DNA of 52,960 nucleotides from Gemmatimonadales bacterium (GTDB lineage Bacteria; Gemmatimonadota; Gemmatimonadetes; Gemmatimonadales; GWC2-71-9): the NCBI GenBank assembly GCA_030601605.1, contig JAUVTI010000001.1, positions 1 through 52,960 on the forward strand, in the 5' to 3' direction. The notes beneath the pieces were generated by a model, which ran no database searches, was not told the DNA's origin, and saw only the letters and a list, made by a program, of their open reading frames with translations. A program made the translations under genes and the position numbers. This document shows, piece by piece, positions 16,544 through 25,192 of this stretch. Each line of letters begins with the position of its first letter. Positions within the stretch are counted from its first letter, which is position 1.

Positions 16544-18748
16544 TCAGTTCCTGGGCGGATAGAGCGCCCGGTACAACTCGCGGTTGCGCAGGACCGTGCG
16601 CACGTAGCCCCTCGTCTCGACGTAGGGGATCCGCTCCACCCACAGGAAGGAGTCGGACGCCTCGGGGTAGCGCAGCCACCGAGACACCGGACGTCCCCCG
16701 GCGTTGTAGGCCGCGATCGCCGGCGCGAGCTCGTCGTCGTAGCTGCGGATCAGGGCGGTCAGATGTGCCACGCCGAGGTGCAGATTGGCGTCGGGCACGA
16801 CGACGAGCCGCTGTTCCCACTCCACACCGAGTCGGCGCGCCAAACCAGCGGCCGTCGGGGGCATGAGCTGCATCAGACCCTGGGCGCCGGCGCGGGAGGT
16901 CGCGTCCGGCGTGAACGACGACTCCTGCCGGATGAGACCAGCCAGCAGGTATGGATCGGCGCCGAACTCGGCCGCTTCCGCCTCGATGAGATCGCGCATC
17001 GGCCAGGGGAAGATGACCCGCACCACGCGCGGATCGCCCAGCGTGAGTGTGCGCGCCGCGCGCCACCCCAACCGGATCCCCTCCGAGGTCCAGCCGCGCG
17101 CGATCAGCGCCTCTGCCACGTCAACCATCTCCCGTGCCGGACGGCCGGTCGCATCGAGTTGGGACGCCACCAGCGCCTCGGCCTCCGCTCTGAGCCGCGT
17201 GGCACGCAGCAGGTCCAGCTGCTCTATGGTCCGTCTGGCCTCGGGTGTGACCTCACGATCGGTCACCGGGGCGAACAGCGGCGGCGGCAGACCCGCCGCA
17301 CTGCGAGCCATCATCCCGTAGTAGCCGAGCGAATCCTCCCTCGCGAGCGAAGTCCACCGTGCCACCGCCGCCGCGGAGTCGCCCGTTTCCATCTCCAGGC
17401 TGGCCATCAGATAGCTTGCGACCTTGTGCTGGTTCCCTCCCGCATCTATCTCCGCCCGATACCACTCCGCCGCCAGCACGTCGTCCCCACGCCGCCGAGC
17501 CTGTGCCGCCAGCGTGAGCCGGGACCGGCCGGCGTACTCGTGGGAGGGCCAGCGCTCGGCGATCACGCCATACAGGCTGTCGGCCGTCTGACGACGGCCG
17601 CCGCGCCGATGCCGCTCCGCCACCAGGTAGAGGGCGCGCGGTGCCAGGGAGTGGTCCGGGTGGCGTTCCACGAACAAGGCCAGTTCCCGGTAGCCCTCCG
17701 TTTGGCGGCCGAGGCTCGGGAGCAGCCGAGCCCTGCGGTAGTCCGCCTGCGCCCCCTCAGCACCACCCAACTCACCGGCGCGCTCGTACGCCCGTATGGC
17801 GTCCCAGAAGTTGCCCACGTCCCGCTCGAGATCGCCCAGAATACGCAGGGTCCGCGCCGTAGCGTCACCCTGATCCACTGCCTGGCGCACGACCACGAGC
17901 GCCGACTGGCGCCGTCCCAGCAGCAGGTGAGCCCGCACCACGACTACCAACTCCTCAGCCGAAGCCGGCCGGAAGTCGTCTCCCACCACCGCGAATCCCC
18001 CGCGCGCGATCGCGGTGTCCGCCGACTCGAGCGCCGCGAGGGCGAGTCGGCGCGCACCCGACGTATCACCCGCCCTGGCGGCCAGTCGCGCCGCTCGCGC
18101 CACTCTCCCGGCCTCCTCGAACGAGGCGATGGCACCGGCCGTATCGCCGTCTGCCAGCATGATCGTAGCCTGCGCTTCGGCTGCAAAGGGCTTTGTTGCC
18201 GGGGGTGAGGCTCGCAGCGCTTCGAGCGCTCGCAAGCGGTCGTCGGCCACGCGAGCCCATCGCACCGCGAGCCACGGTGCGATGGCAGTCAGCTGGGACG
18301 CGGCCGCCTCGTACTGGACGGCCGCCGCCCGCGTAAGCCCGGCCCGCTCGAGAGCGTCCGCCGCTCGTGCCGTGAAGATGCCGCGCCTCGGCTGGGGCGC
18401 GCCGGCTGCAGCCTGCTGAAACAGTCGTGCCGCCTCTTCGAAACGCCCGCTCTCATATGCGGCTGCGGCGAGCAACGGGAGCAGCCCTGGCTCGTTCAAC
18501 GCGGGCGCGCCGATTTCTGCGAGCAGTTCGTACGCTGCCTCGGCGCGTCCGAGCTCCAGCTCCGCACGCGCCAGCTCGAGCACCACCTGCGTGCCCGCCG
18601 TCCCGTCCTCCACGACCGGCCTCAGGCGCACAGCCGTGTGCCACGCCCCGGGGGAATGCCCGCTGGAAGGGATAGCCGTCTGGGACAGCGCGCCGGCCGG
18701 CAGTGCCAGCGCGGCTATCCAGACGAGCGCGAGACAGTGCGCGAGCAG
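16544..18748 (-). CDS. Soluble lytic murein transglycosylase (Slt-like) with TPR-rich N-terminus; probable CTG start
   Basis: About 734 residues. The C-terminal 170 residues are a GH23 Slt domain: AGLIRQESSFTPDATSRAG holds the catalytic Glu, with GLMQLMPPTA and YNAGGRPVSRWL downstream. The N-terminal two thirds are a helical superhelix of TPR-like repeats (ELGRAEAAYELL, ESGRFEEAARLFQQA and others), as in E. coli Slt70. The protein should act on periplasmic peptidoglycan. No ATG, GTG or TTG yields an export signal: the frame opens right after the TAG of the preceding GWxTD gene, and CTG at 18748, with GAGG 7 nt upstream, gives the signal-like LAHCLALVWIAALALPAGA. The first canonical start, GTG 18631, would remove the signal. 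The call is firm; the start is inferred. Confidence 0.88.
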   Translation of the reverse strand: MLAHCLALVWIAALALPAGALSQTAIPSSGHSPGAWHTAVRLRPVVEDGTAGTQVVLELARAELELGRAEAAYELLAEIGAPALNEPGLLPLLAAAAYESGRFEEAARLFQQAAAGAPQPRRGIFTARAADALERAGLTRAAAVQYEAAASQLTAIAPWLAVRWARVADDRLRALEALRASPPATKPFAAEAQATIMLADGDTAGAIASFEEAGRVARAARLAARAGDTSGARRLALAALESADTAIARGGFAVVGDDFRPASAEELVVVVRAHLLLGRRQSALVVVRQAVDQGDATARTLRILGDLERDVGNFWDAIRAYERAGELGGAEGAQADYRRARLLPSLGRQTEGYRELALFVERHPDHSLAPRALYLVAERHRRGGRRQTADSLYGVIAERWPSHEYAGRSRLTLAAQARRRGDDVLAAEWYRAEIDAGGNQHKVASYLMASLEMETGDSAAAVARWTSLAREDSLGYYGMMARSAAGLPPPLFAPVTDREVTPEARRTIEQLDLLRATRLRAEAEALVASQLDATGRPAREMVDVAEALIARGWTSEGIRLGWRAARTLTLGDPRVVRVIFPWPMRDLIEAEAAEFGADPYLLAGLIRQESSFTPDATSRAGAQGLMQLMPPTAAGLARRLGVEWEQRLVVVPDANLHLGVAHLTALIRSYDDELAPAIAAYNAGGRPVSRWLRYPEASDSFLWVERIPYVETRGYVRTVLRNRELYRALYPPRN

Positions 18749-18751
18749 CGC

Positions 18752-20140
18752 CTAGCCTCGCCGCTTCAGGCGGCTCACGGCCTCCTGGAACGCCTGGCGG
18801 GAATCCGGCGTCAACTCGAAGTGCCCAAACCCGTTGCGGTCCCAGAAGACGAGCAAGATCCGGTCGGTGATGTATTCCCACTGGATGTAGCGCACGCCCT
18901 CGACTCCCTGCACCTGGCCGCTCTGGTCGAACGTCTCGTCAGCCTGGCCGAGCGAGATGTACACCTCTCCCCGGTCGGTCAGCCACCCAGGCTTCGATGG
19001 CTCGGAGAACATCCGGTTGGCAGACTGGAGGCGCTTGAAGTACTCGGTCATCGCCTCGTTCTCGGCGGTGCTGGGAACGGGATCGGTCGCATCCCAGAAC
19101 GCCTTCCACAGGGCGGGGCGCTCCTCTACCGGGGCGTCACGCAGAACCTGCATGGCGCCGTCCGGTCCGAAGTAGCGGAGCATCGACAGCGTCTCGTCGA
19201 AGTTGGAGACCACCCACTCCTGGGAGAACGCAACGAGCGTGTACACGCTCGCCGCGACCGCTCCATCCTGGGTCGAGGCGTAGAACCGCACCTGACCCAT
19301 TTGCAGCCGGTCGGGGGGAATCGTCACCAGCAGCACCGGGATCGCGCCGTGCGCGATGAGCACCACCGTGTCGGCCCAGAGCTCCTGCACTCCCTGCTCG
19401 ATGACGGAGGCGCGAAGAGTGACCGGGGTGCCGCCCTCCAAACCGTAGGCCTCCATGTAGAGCCTGAGTGTGTCGCGCCCGTAGGAGACCGTCGAGCGCG
19501 GGTTCACCACGATGTCCGGTACCATGCCGCGGGTGGGGCGCGGCTGCCCGTCGTAGATCGGCGTCAGGCTGGAGAAGCTGGCCTCGTCACCGAAGCGGGG
19601 GACGACCAGCGTGTCCACGGTGTGACTGGCGCCCGCCCCGTAGCCGTCGCGCACCGATACGTGCATGACCGCTTCGCCTGGCGTGAGGGTGACGTACTGC
19701 TGGAACACCACGCTCTCATCGGCACGGCGAGTGCTCTCCAGATCGGCCACCCGCACGGTCTCGGTCACGCTCACCTCGCGCAGCGTAGTGTCGCCCCGCT
19801 GCACTCTCAAATCCACACTGTAGCTCGCCTCATAACCACCACCGGAGCGTCGGAAGGTGAGGGCCGTGTTGGGCAGCGAGAGCCCGAGGGTGGCCAGCGT
19901 CGTGTCCGGGGAGGAACCCGCAAAGAAATCGAACCCGGCCACGAACTGGATCGGCTGCGGCGCAACCACGAGCCCCATGCTGCGGTACAGGCTCGTGACG
20001 TCGAACAGCTGCGGCACCACCTCGCCCGTGTTGTCCGGGGCCTCGCCTCCGACCCGTTGCCACTGGCCGCAGGCCGCCGCCGCCATCAGGAGCACGGGGG
20101 CCGCGGCGCGCAGGATCTGCCCTCGATTACGGTGCATCAT
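18752..20140 (-). CDS. GWxTD-domain lipoprotein
   Basis: A 462-residue predicted lipoprotein (signal APVLLMAAAACGQW). The C-terminal part contains the family signature GWLTDRGEVYISLGQAD, preceded by FWDATDPVPSTAENEAMTEY, the conserved FW-x-DP-x-P-T-x-NE region. The middle region is beta-rich. GWxTD proteins occur in Gemmatimonadota, Acidobacteriota and Bacteroidota; their function is unknown. The lytic transglycosylase frame follows immediately after its stop, in the same frame, so the two are almost certainly co-transcribed and an envelope role is likely. It is divergent from the kinase gene, with 58 nt between the starts. Confidence 0.88.
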   Translation of the reverse strand: MMHRNRGQILRAAAPVLLMAAAACGQWQRVGGEAPDNTGEVVPQLFDVTSLYRSMGLVVAPQPIQFVAGFDFFAGSSPDTTLATLGLSLPNTALTFRRSGGGYEASYSVDLRVQRGDTTLREVSVTETVRVADLESTRRADESVVFQQYVTLTPGEAVMHVSVRDGYGAGASHTVDTLVVPRFGDEASFSSLTPIYDGQPRPTRGMVPDIVVNPRSTVSYGRDTLRLYMEAYGLEGGTPVTLRASVIEQGVQELWADTVVLIAHGAIPVLLVTIPPDRLQMGQVRFYASTQDGAVAASVYTLVAFSQEWVVSNFDETLSMLRYFGPDGAMQVLRDAPVEERPALWKAFWDATDPVPSTAENEAMTEYFKRLQSANRMFSEPSKPGWLTDRGEVYISLGQADETFDQSGQVQGVEGVRYIQWEYITDRILLVFWDRNGFGHFELTPDSRQAFQEAVSRLKRRG

Positions 20141-20198
20141 AGTGACACCCTGTTCACTTGCCGAAGCTCAACGGCAGGGCTTACTTTCGCCTCCGCTC

Positions 20199-21131
20199 AT
20201 GCCTAATGAGAATCTCGCTGGCCGGACCGTCGCGGGCTACCGCCTGCTGGAACGGGTAGGTGAAGGCGGCACCGCCACGGTCTACCGGTCGGAGCACGCC
20301 GAGCACGGACGCTGCGCCGTGAAGGTCCTGCGCGAACGCATGCGCAATGACCCCACGGCCGTCAAGCGGTTCCTGCGTGAGGCGGGCTACGGCGCGCGTG
20401 TTCAGCACCCCTCCGTCATCCGTACGTTCGACTACGGAGATGTCGACGGGCTGCACTACCTGGCCCTTGAATGGGCTACCGGCGAGCCGCTGTCGGAGTT
20501 CCTCCACCGCTCCGGCCGCCTGGCGCCCGAGCTGGTGGCGCACATCGTTACCCAACTGGCTGAGGGGCTCACGTCGGCCCACGCGGCCGGCATCATCCAT
20601 CGGGACCTCAAGCCCGAGAACATCGTGTACGACCCCGAGACTCGTACGACGAAACTGCTCGACTTCGGGATCGCGCGCGACGCTCAGATGGACTCCGCCG
20701 AGCGCCTGACCCGGACCGGGTTCTTCGTGGGGACGCTGCACTACGTCGCCCCTGAAGCCCTGTCGGGCGAGCTTGTGAGCGAGGCGGCGGACATCTACTC
20801 CGTCGCTACCATCGCCTATTACCTCCTGACCGGCCTGCACCCCTACACCGGGCGCTCACCGCGGGAGCTGTTCCAGCAGCTCCTGACTCAGCCCCCGACG
20901 CCGCTCAACGAGGCCGTGCGAGGCCTGACCTTCCCCGCAGGCCTCCAGACGGCCGTGATGCGCGGCCTGAGCCGGGGCCCCGATGAGCGCCAACCAGCAG
21001 TCCGGCAGTTTGCCGCCGAGCTCGCGGCGGGGGCCGATGGGGCGGTGGTCTCGCCGCCGCCAGGGGGCGACGGCGAGACCGGCGGCGGGGTTTTGGGCAG
21101 CCTCAAGTTCCTGTTCAGACGTGGGCGCTGA
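20199..21131 (+). CDS. Soluble Ser/Thr protein kinase (Hanks type)
   Basis: A 310-residue protein kinase with all catalytic elements: glycine loop GEGGTATVY (21-29), ATP-binding Lys in AVKVL (residue 42), catalytic loop HRDLKPENI near 143, DFGIA, and APEALSG in the activation segment. After the kinase domain there are about 35 residues rich in Gly and Pro and a basic end; there is no transmembrane helix or PASTA repeat, so it is probably cytosolic. It is divergent from the GWxTD lipoprotein gene and lies 66 nt before pyrE. No matching phosphatase gene is nearby. Confidence 0.9.
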   Translation: MPNENLAGRTVAGYRLLERVGEGGTATVYRSEHAEHGRCAVKVLRERMRNDPTAVKRFLREAGYGARVQHPSVIRTFDYGDVDGLHYLALEWATGEPLSEFLHRSGRLAPELVAHIVTQLAEGLTSAHAAGIIHRDLKPENIVYDPETRTTKLLDFGIARDAQMDSAERLTRTGFFVGTLHYVAPEALSGELVSEAADIYSVATIAYYLLTGLHPYTGRSPRELFQQLLTQPPTPLNEAVRGLTFPAGLQTAVMRGLSRGPDERQPAVRQFAAELAAGADGAVVSPPPGGDGETGGGVLGSLKFLFRRGR

Positions 21132-21143
21132 TCTGGCAAGCAT

Positions 21144-21169
21144 TAGTAGTTGTAACCGCTACTACTACT
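21144..21169. promoter_or_regulatory. TAGTAG / CTACTA inverted element upstream of pyrE
   Basis: TAGTAG at 21144-21149 and CTACTACTACT at 21159-21169 form an inverted element with a 9-nt centre, 28-54 nt before the pyrE start. The same half-site occurs densely upstream of dnaN (28092-28129). It could be a regulator site or a short AT-rich promoter element; its function is not shown. Confidence 0.35.
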
Positions 21170-21197
21170 CACAGATGGCGCAATTCGGCCCGTTCAC

Positions 21198-21776
21198 ATG
21201 AGCCCTGCAGCGACCGACCGCAAAGCCCAACTGGTTCAGCTCCTGCGCGACAAGTCAGTGGGAATCGGGCAGTTCACACTGGCCTCCGGCCGCAGGTCCA
21301 GCTACTACATTGATGCCCGGCGAACCACGATGTCCGCCCAGGGACTCGAGCTCATCGGGGAGCTCGGCCTGGCTGCGATCCACCGGGCCGGGTGGGAAGC
21401 GGGCCTCGTCGGGGGACTCACCCTCGGGGCCGACCCGGTGGCCTACGCGATCTCGCGGGCCAGCCGCGAGGCGCCGCCCGAGCTGGACGCCTTCACCGTC
21501 CGCAAGGAGGCCAAGCGCCACGGCAAGGGCCGCCGGATCGAAGGGTGCTTCGCCGAAGGCGGCTCGGTGGTCATCGTCGAGGACGTGGTCACCACCGGAC
21601 GATCGGCGCTCAAGGCCATCGAAGCGGTGAGTGGTGCCGGTGCCGAGGTGGTTGGCGTGCTCGCCGTGGTGGACAGGGCCGAGGGGGGCCGCCAGGCGAT
21701 CGAGGCCGCGGGCCACCCACTCGAGGTGTTGGTGTCGCTCGCGGATCTTGGGCTTCCGCCGGAGAGCGCCGGGTAG
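21198..21776 (+). CDS. pyrE: Orotate phosphoribosyltransferase
   Basis: A 192-residue enzyme of pyrimidine synthesis, converting orotate and PRPP to OMP. The PRPP-binding motif VVIVEDVVTTGRSA is near residue 120 and the flexible-loop region FTVRKEAKRHGKG precedes it. N-terminal FTLASGRRSSYYIDAR is typical of PyrE. The length fits the bacterial family. It is followed after a single base by a chemoreceptor-like gene, an unexpected operon partner. No pyrF or other pyr gene is adjacent. Confidence 0.92.
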   Translation: MSPAATDRKAQLVQLLRDKSVGIGQFTLASGRRSSYYIDARRTTMSAQGLELIGELGLAAIHRAGWEAGLVGGLTLGADPVAYAISRASREAPPELDAFTVRKEAKRHGKGRRIEGCFAEGGSVVIVEDVVTTGRSALKAIEAVSGAGAEVVGVLAVVDRAEGGRQAIEAAGHPLEVLVSLADLGLPPESAG

Positions 21777-21777
21777 C

Positions 21778-23481
21778 ATGGCCGCAGCGAGCCCGCACTC
21801 CCACCGCGAGGAGCGGAATCGCCCCTCCCTCGAGGTGCGCTTGCGCGGGTGGTCCGACGACCAGGCCGAACACGAGCGGCGGCTCAAGGACTTCGAGACC
21901 TACCAGCAGAGCATCACGCGCAGGTGGGGGATCATCGCGGGTGTCCTCGTGCTGCTCGTCGCGGGCAAGATGCTGGGGTTGGTCACCGCGTCGCCCGCCG
22001 TCATCATAGGGATCGCAGCCGGCGCGACCGCGGTGAATCTCGTGCTGGCCACCAGATTGCGGCGTGGTTGGCACGCGTGGTGGCACGTCTACGCCCTGGC
22101 TCTCTTCGACGTCGTCCTGATCTCAGCGGTGATCTTCCTGTGGGGGCCGGGCGGGCTGATAGTGGGCCTGCTCCTGGCCGTCCTCCCCTACGCGTTCGAT
22201 CAGGGGCGCGGCGTCGGTGAGGTCCTGGTGCTTGCGGCGGCTGCCGCCTACGTCGCCGTAGCGACGCTGCACAGCGCAACGGTGATCCCCCAACCGCACA
22301 TCTACGTCGAGACAGCCACGTTCGTTGTCGTGGGCATCGCGATTCTGTGGATCCCCGCAGGACTCATCCGCCGCATCCGGCACACTCGCAGCGTCGTAGC
22401 CGAGGCAGAGCGCGGTCACCTCGGACTGCGGGCCCCGGCAGAGCGTCCCGACGAACTCGGATTCCTGGAGCAGTCGCTCAACCGGATGCTCGACGAGCTC
22501 GCGGCGACCATCGCAGTGGTGCAGCACGAGGCGGATGAGGTGGCGACTTTTTCCGAGGTGCTGGCGGTGAACGCCGGCGAGATGCTGGCGACCGGCAGAG
22601 AAGTGGCGTCCGCTGCGGCAACGCTGTCGGAGGCAATGAAGGAGCAGCACAAGCTGGCGGAAGACGGACGCTCTGAGGGCACCGCCGCCGCCGAGGAAGC
22701 CGACGCGCTGCGCTCCCGGGCCGAGATGTTGGAGTTCGACGCACTCCACTTGCTGAGTGCGGCGGAGCGCGGCAGGGACCGCGTGGGGCGAGCCAGTGAA
22801 ACGCTCGTGAGCCTGGGCAGCGAGGTGAGCACGACGGCGGCCACGGTCCACGAGCTGCGTGAGCTGTCTGACGGCATCGGGGAGTTCGCGCAGAGGATCG
22901 GCCACATCGCGCGCCGCACGCGGGTACTCGCTCTGAACGCCGCGATCGAGGCGGCGCACGCTGGTGAGTACCGCGAGGGATTCGCCGCAGTGGCGGACCA
23001 GGTCCGTGAGCTGGCCGGGGAAGCGGCCGACTCAGCGCGCCTCGCTGCCGACGTGATCAGCGAGATTCGCGCCGGCATCGAAGTCGTGGCCAGCGCCATG
23101 ACGTCGGGTGAGAAGCGGGTCCACGGGGTGGAGGAGGTCGCGGGAGAGGCGCAGAGTGCGCTGGAGGAGATCCACACCGGCGTGAACAAGGCCGCCGAGC
23201 TGGTGCGGGCCACGGCTGGAGACTCCAAGGCGCAGTCGGAGCGCCTGGGAGCCCTGGCACAGCGGCTCGCGCGCGTGGCGGAGATCAGCGCGGAGTCCGC
23301 CTCCAGCGCGAGCACCACCGCCCAGCAGGTTACAGCCCAGATCAGAGCGATGGAGAGCTTGAATCAGACGAGCCGGCAGCTCGCAGAGCTCGCAGAGCGT
23401 CTCCAGGCCGGCATTGCGAAGTTCTCGGTGATGAAGCCGGACCAGGTGACCCACGAGCACGTGGTACCCCGAACGCGGTAG
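21778..23481 (+). CDS. Methyl-accepting chemotaxis protein-like transducer without a large periplasmic sensor
   Basis: A 567-residue protein. After about 50 polar residues there is a cluster of five or six hydrophobic helices (about residues 50-190) with very short loops, then a HAMP-like linker and a long coiled coil. The signalling tip reads RTRVLALNAAIEAAHAGE followed by GFAAVADQVRELA, the hallmark MCPsignal hairpin. The multi-helix N-terminus suggests sensing inside the membrane rather than a periplasmic ligand domain. ATG 21778 lies one base after the pyrE stop. No che or flagellar genes are in the window. Confidence 0.88.
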   Translation: MAAASPHSHREERNRPSLEVRLRGWSDDQAEHERRLKDFETYQQSITRRWGIIAGVLVLLVAGKMLGLVTASPAVIIGIAAGATAVNLVLATRLRRGWHAWWHVYALALFDVVLISAVIFLWGPGGLIVGLLLAVLPYAFDQGRGVGEVLVLAAAAAYVAVATLHSATVIPQPHIYVETATFVVVGIAILWIPAGLIRRIRHTRSVVAEAERGHLGLRAPAERPDELGFLEQSLNRMLDELAATIAVVQHEADEVATFSEVLAVNAGEMLATGREVASAAATLSEAMKEQHKLAEDGRSEGTAAAEEADALRSRAEMLEFDALHLLSAAERGRDRVGRASETLVSLGSEVSTTAATVHELRELSDGIGEFAQRIGHIARRTRVLALNAAIEAAHAGEYREGFAAVADQVRELAGEAADSARLAADVISEIRAGIEVVASAMTSGEKRVHGVEEVAGEAQSALEEIHTGVNKAAELVRATAGDSKAQSERLGALAQRLARVAEISAESASSASTTAQQVTAQIRAMESLNQTSRQLAELAERLQAGIAKFSVMKPDQVTHEHVVPRTR

Positions 23482-23541
23482 CCGGCGGCCGGGCGCCCGC
23501 CGTCGACCACCGGTGGCTCATTTCGCGCCTGATCGCCTTCC

Positions 23542-24396
23542 TCACAACTCTTGTCCGAGATCACCCATCCCATTCAGTGGGTAGAAGGTGCGGAAGCGTG
23601 GCCTGAACGGCACGACCAGGCGCGAGATGAAGTCCTCCAGCGCCACCTCGAACGGGTAGCGCCGCCGAAACTCACTCGCGGTGACCCCCAAGACGCCCCT
23701 GAGGTGTCGCCCGAAGCTCTGCGGGGACGAGTACTCCAGTCGATAGGCCACGTCGGCAATGGAGAGGCCTGGCGACTCCAACAGACCGGCGGCGTACACG
23801 AGGCGCGCAGCGGCGAGGTATCGCTTCGGCGACGGAAGCTCGGCGCGAAAGAAGCGCGACATGAAGGTGCTGGCCCCGAGGCCGAGCTCGCGCGCCAGCC
23901 CACGCACCGTGGTGACGCGTGGCGACAGGCGAAGCAGCACCTCGAAGAAGCGCCGGCACTCTGCGGTGGGGGCTCCCAGCGCCGGAACGATGCTCCCAAG
24001 CATCGCCGATTCCGTGGCCGCAGTGGGCCGCGTGACCAGCTCGCGCAGCCGCCGCCATCCTTCGCGCCCCGCGAGATCGATCATGCGGCGCACGCCACAG
24101 GCGCCGAGCTCCAGCATCCGCTGGCTCGCCTGAGCATCGTGGCGCGAGAGCACCGCCACGGTGGGGACACCGGGAAAGCCCTGCACCAGCTCCGCCACCC
24201 CGGGCAGGTGCTCTCGCTCGATGCACCGCGGGGAAACCAACACGGCGTGCACCGACCGCTGTCGCACCGTGCGCAACGTCTCGGGCAGTGAGTTCGCATG
24301 CAGCATGGCGAACCTCCCCCCAGCCGCCACGTCGAGCCGGGGCCGCTCCGCCGGCTCGAGCAGGGTCGCCACTACGGCACGCGCCGTGGTTGCCAT
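23542..24396 (-). CDS. AraC-type regulator with an N-terminal pseudo-receiver-like domain
   Basis: A 284-residue protein. The C-terminal part is an AraC/XylS double helix-turn-helix: LGLGASTFMSRFFRAE forms the first helix pair and SIADVAYRLEYSSPQSFGRH the second, with the usual GVTASEFRRRYP ending. The N-terminal 120 residues look like a receiver fold (HAVLVSP strand, PTVAVLSRHDAQASQRML, ELGACGVRRMI), but the phosphoacceptor Asp expected after the third strand is absent, so a non-phosphorylated signal is likely. It is the first gene left of rnpB and is read away from it. The target genes are unknown. Confidence 0.85.
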   Translation of the reverse strand: MATTARAVVATLLEPAERPRLDVAAGGRFAMLHANSLPETLRTVRQRSVHAVLVSPRCIEREHLPGVAELVQGFPGVPTVAVLSRHDAQASQRMLELGACGVRRMIDLAGREGWRRLRELVTRPTAATESAMLGSIVPALGAPTAECRRFFEVLLRLSPRVTTVRGLARELGLGASTFMSRFFRAELPSPKRYLAAARLVYAAGLLESPGLSIADVAYRLEYSSPQSFGRHLRGVLGVTASEFRRRYPFEVALEDFISRLVVPFRPRFRTFYPLNGMGDLGQEL

Positions 24397-24524
24397 GTTC
24401 GCATCCTCCGCTCAAGAGGGGCGGACGATCGCGCACCCTGCTCAACGCGTGCTCAACCCCGCCGGCGGACCAACAACCGGCCAGGCCTGTGGTGCGGGCT
24501 TCAGCACTGCTAAATTCCTGCTGG

Positions 24525-24885
24525 AGGTGGTGGAGCGTGACGGTCGCAGTCCGCCGCGAGGCGGATTGAGGAAAGTCCGAGCTCCGCAGGGCAGACTGCC
24601 AGGTAACACCTGGGCGCCGAGAGGCGACGGACAGGGCCACAGAAAACATACCGCCCGCTTCGGCGGGTAAGGGTGAAAAGGTGGGGTAAGAGCCCACCGC
24701 GCGACTGGTAACAGTCGTGGCACGGCAACCCCCAGTCGGAGCAAGGCCAAATAGGCGGCGAGGCCCGGCCCGGGCCGCTCGAGCCGTGGGTAGGCCGCTC
24801 GAGGTGGCGGGTGACCGCCATCCCAGATAGATGACCGTCCGGCGCCTCGGTGCCGAACAGAACTCGGCTTACGGCTCCACCACCT
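24525..24885 (+). ncRNA. rnpB: RNase P RNA, bacterial class A
   Basis: The conserved core is directly readable: GAGGAAAGTCCGAGCTC near the 5' end, ACAGAAA and GGGTGAAAAGGTG in the middle, AGAGCCCACCG, GGCAACCCC, then AGATAGATGACCG and ACAGAACTCGGCTTA near the 3' end. The boundaries come from helix P1: 24525-24536 pairs perfectly over 12 bp with 24874-24885. The RNA is the catalytic subunit for tRNA 5' maturation; the protein subunit rnpA is at 29967. A TAAATT hexamer at 24511-24516 is a possible -10 element. Confidence 0.95.
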
Positions 24886-24943
24886 CTGGCCTCAAACGCA
24901 AGCCTGTCATATCATTGCGCAGCCCAAACGCCTCTGACAGTGA

Positions 24944-25192
24944 ATGCCTGAGCGCACCGCAGGCTCCACGGATTCCGCCGAGCGCCCTTACCCCCTGGAC
25001 TGGGAAGGGGTCGCCGAGCTCCGCGTCTTCCGGACCACGGAGGAGCGCTGGCAGCGCCTCATGGGTTGGCGGTCCGAAATGCGTCGCAAGAGCTGGAGGT
25101 CGTTGCGGGTGAGCGCAGTGGCAGGCGAAATGGTCGCGGCATTCGGGCGGACGAAGGATGAACTTCTGGACAAACAGGGGGCGGCATCATGA
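24944..25192 (+). CDS. Small hypothetical protein
   Basis: An 82-residue frame with a charged, mostly helical composition and several Trp (LDWEGVAELRVF, TTEERWQRLMGWRSEMR). No signal peptide, membrane segment or known motif is seen. Its TGA overlaps the ATG of the following lipoprotein gene by 4 nt (ATGA), which is the main support for it being real and co-translated with an envelope gene. It begins 58 nt after the rnpB 3' end. Function unknown. Confidence 0.6.
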   Translation: MPERTAGSTDSAERPYPLDWEGVAELRVFRTTEERWQRLMGWRSEMRRKSWRSLRVSAVAGEMVAAFGRTKDELLDKQGAAS

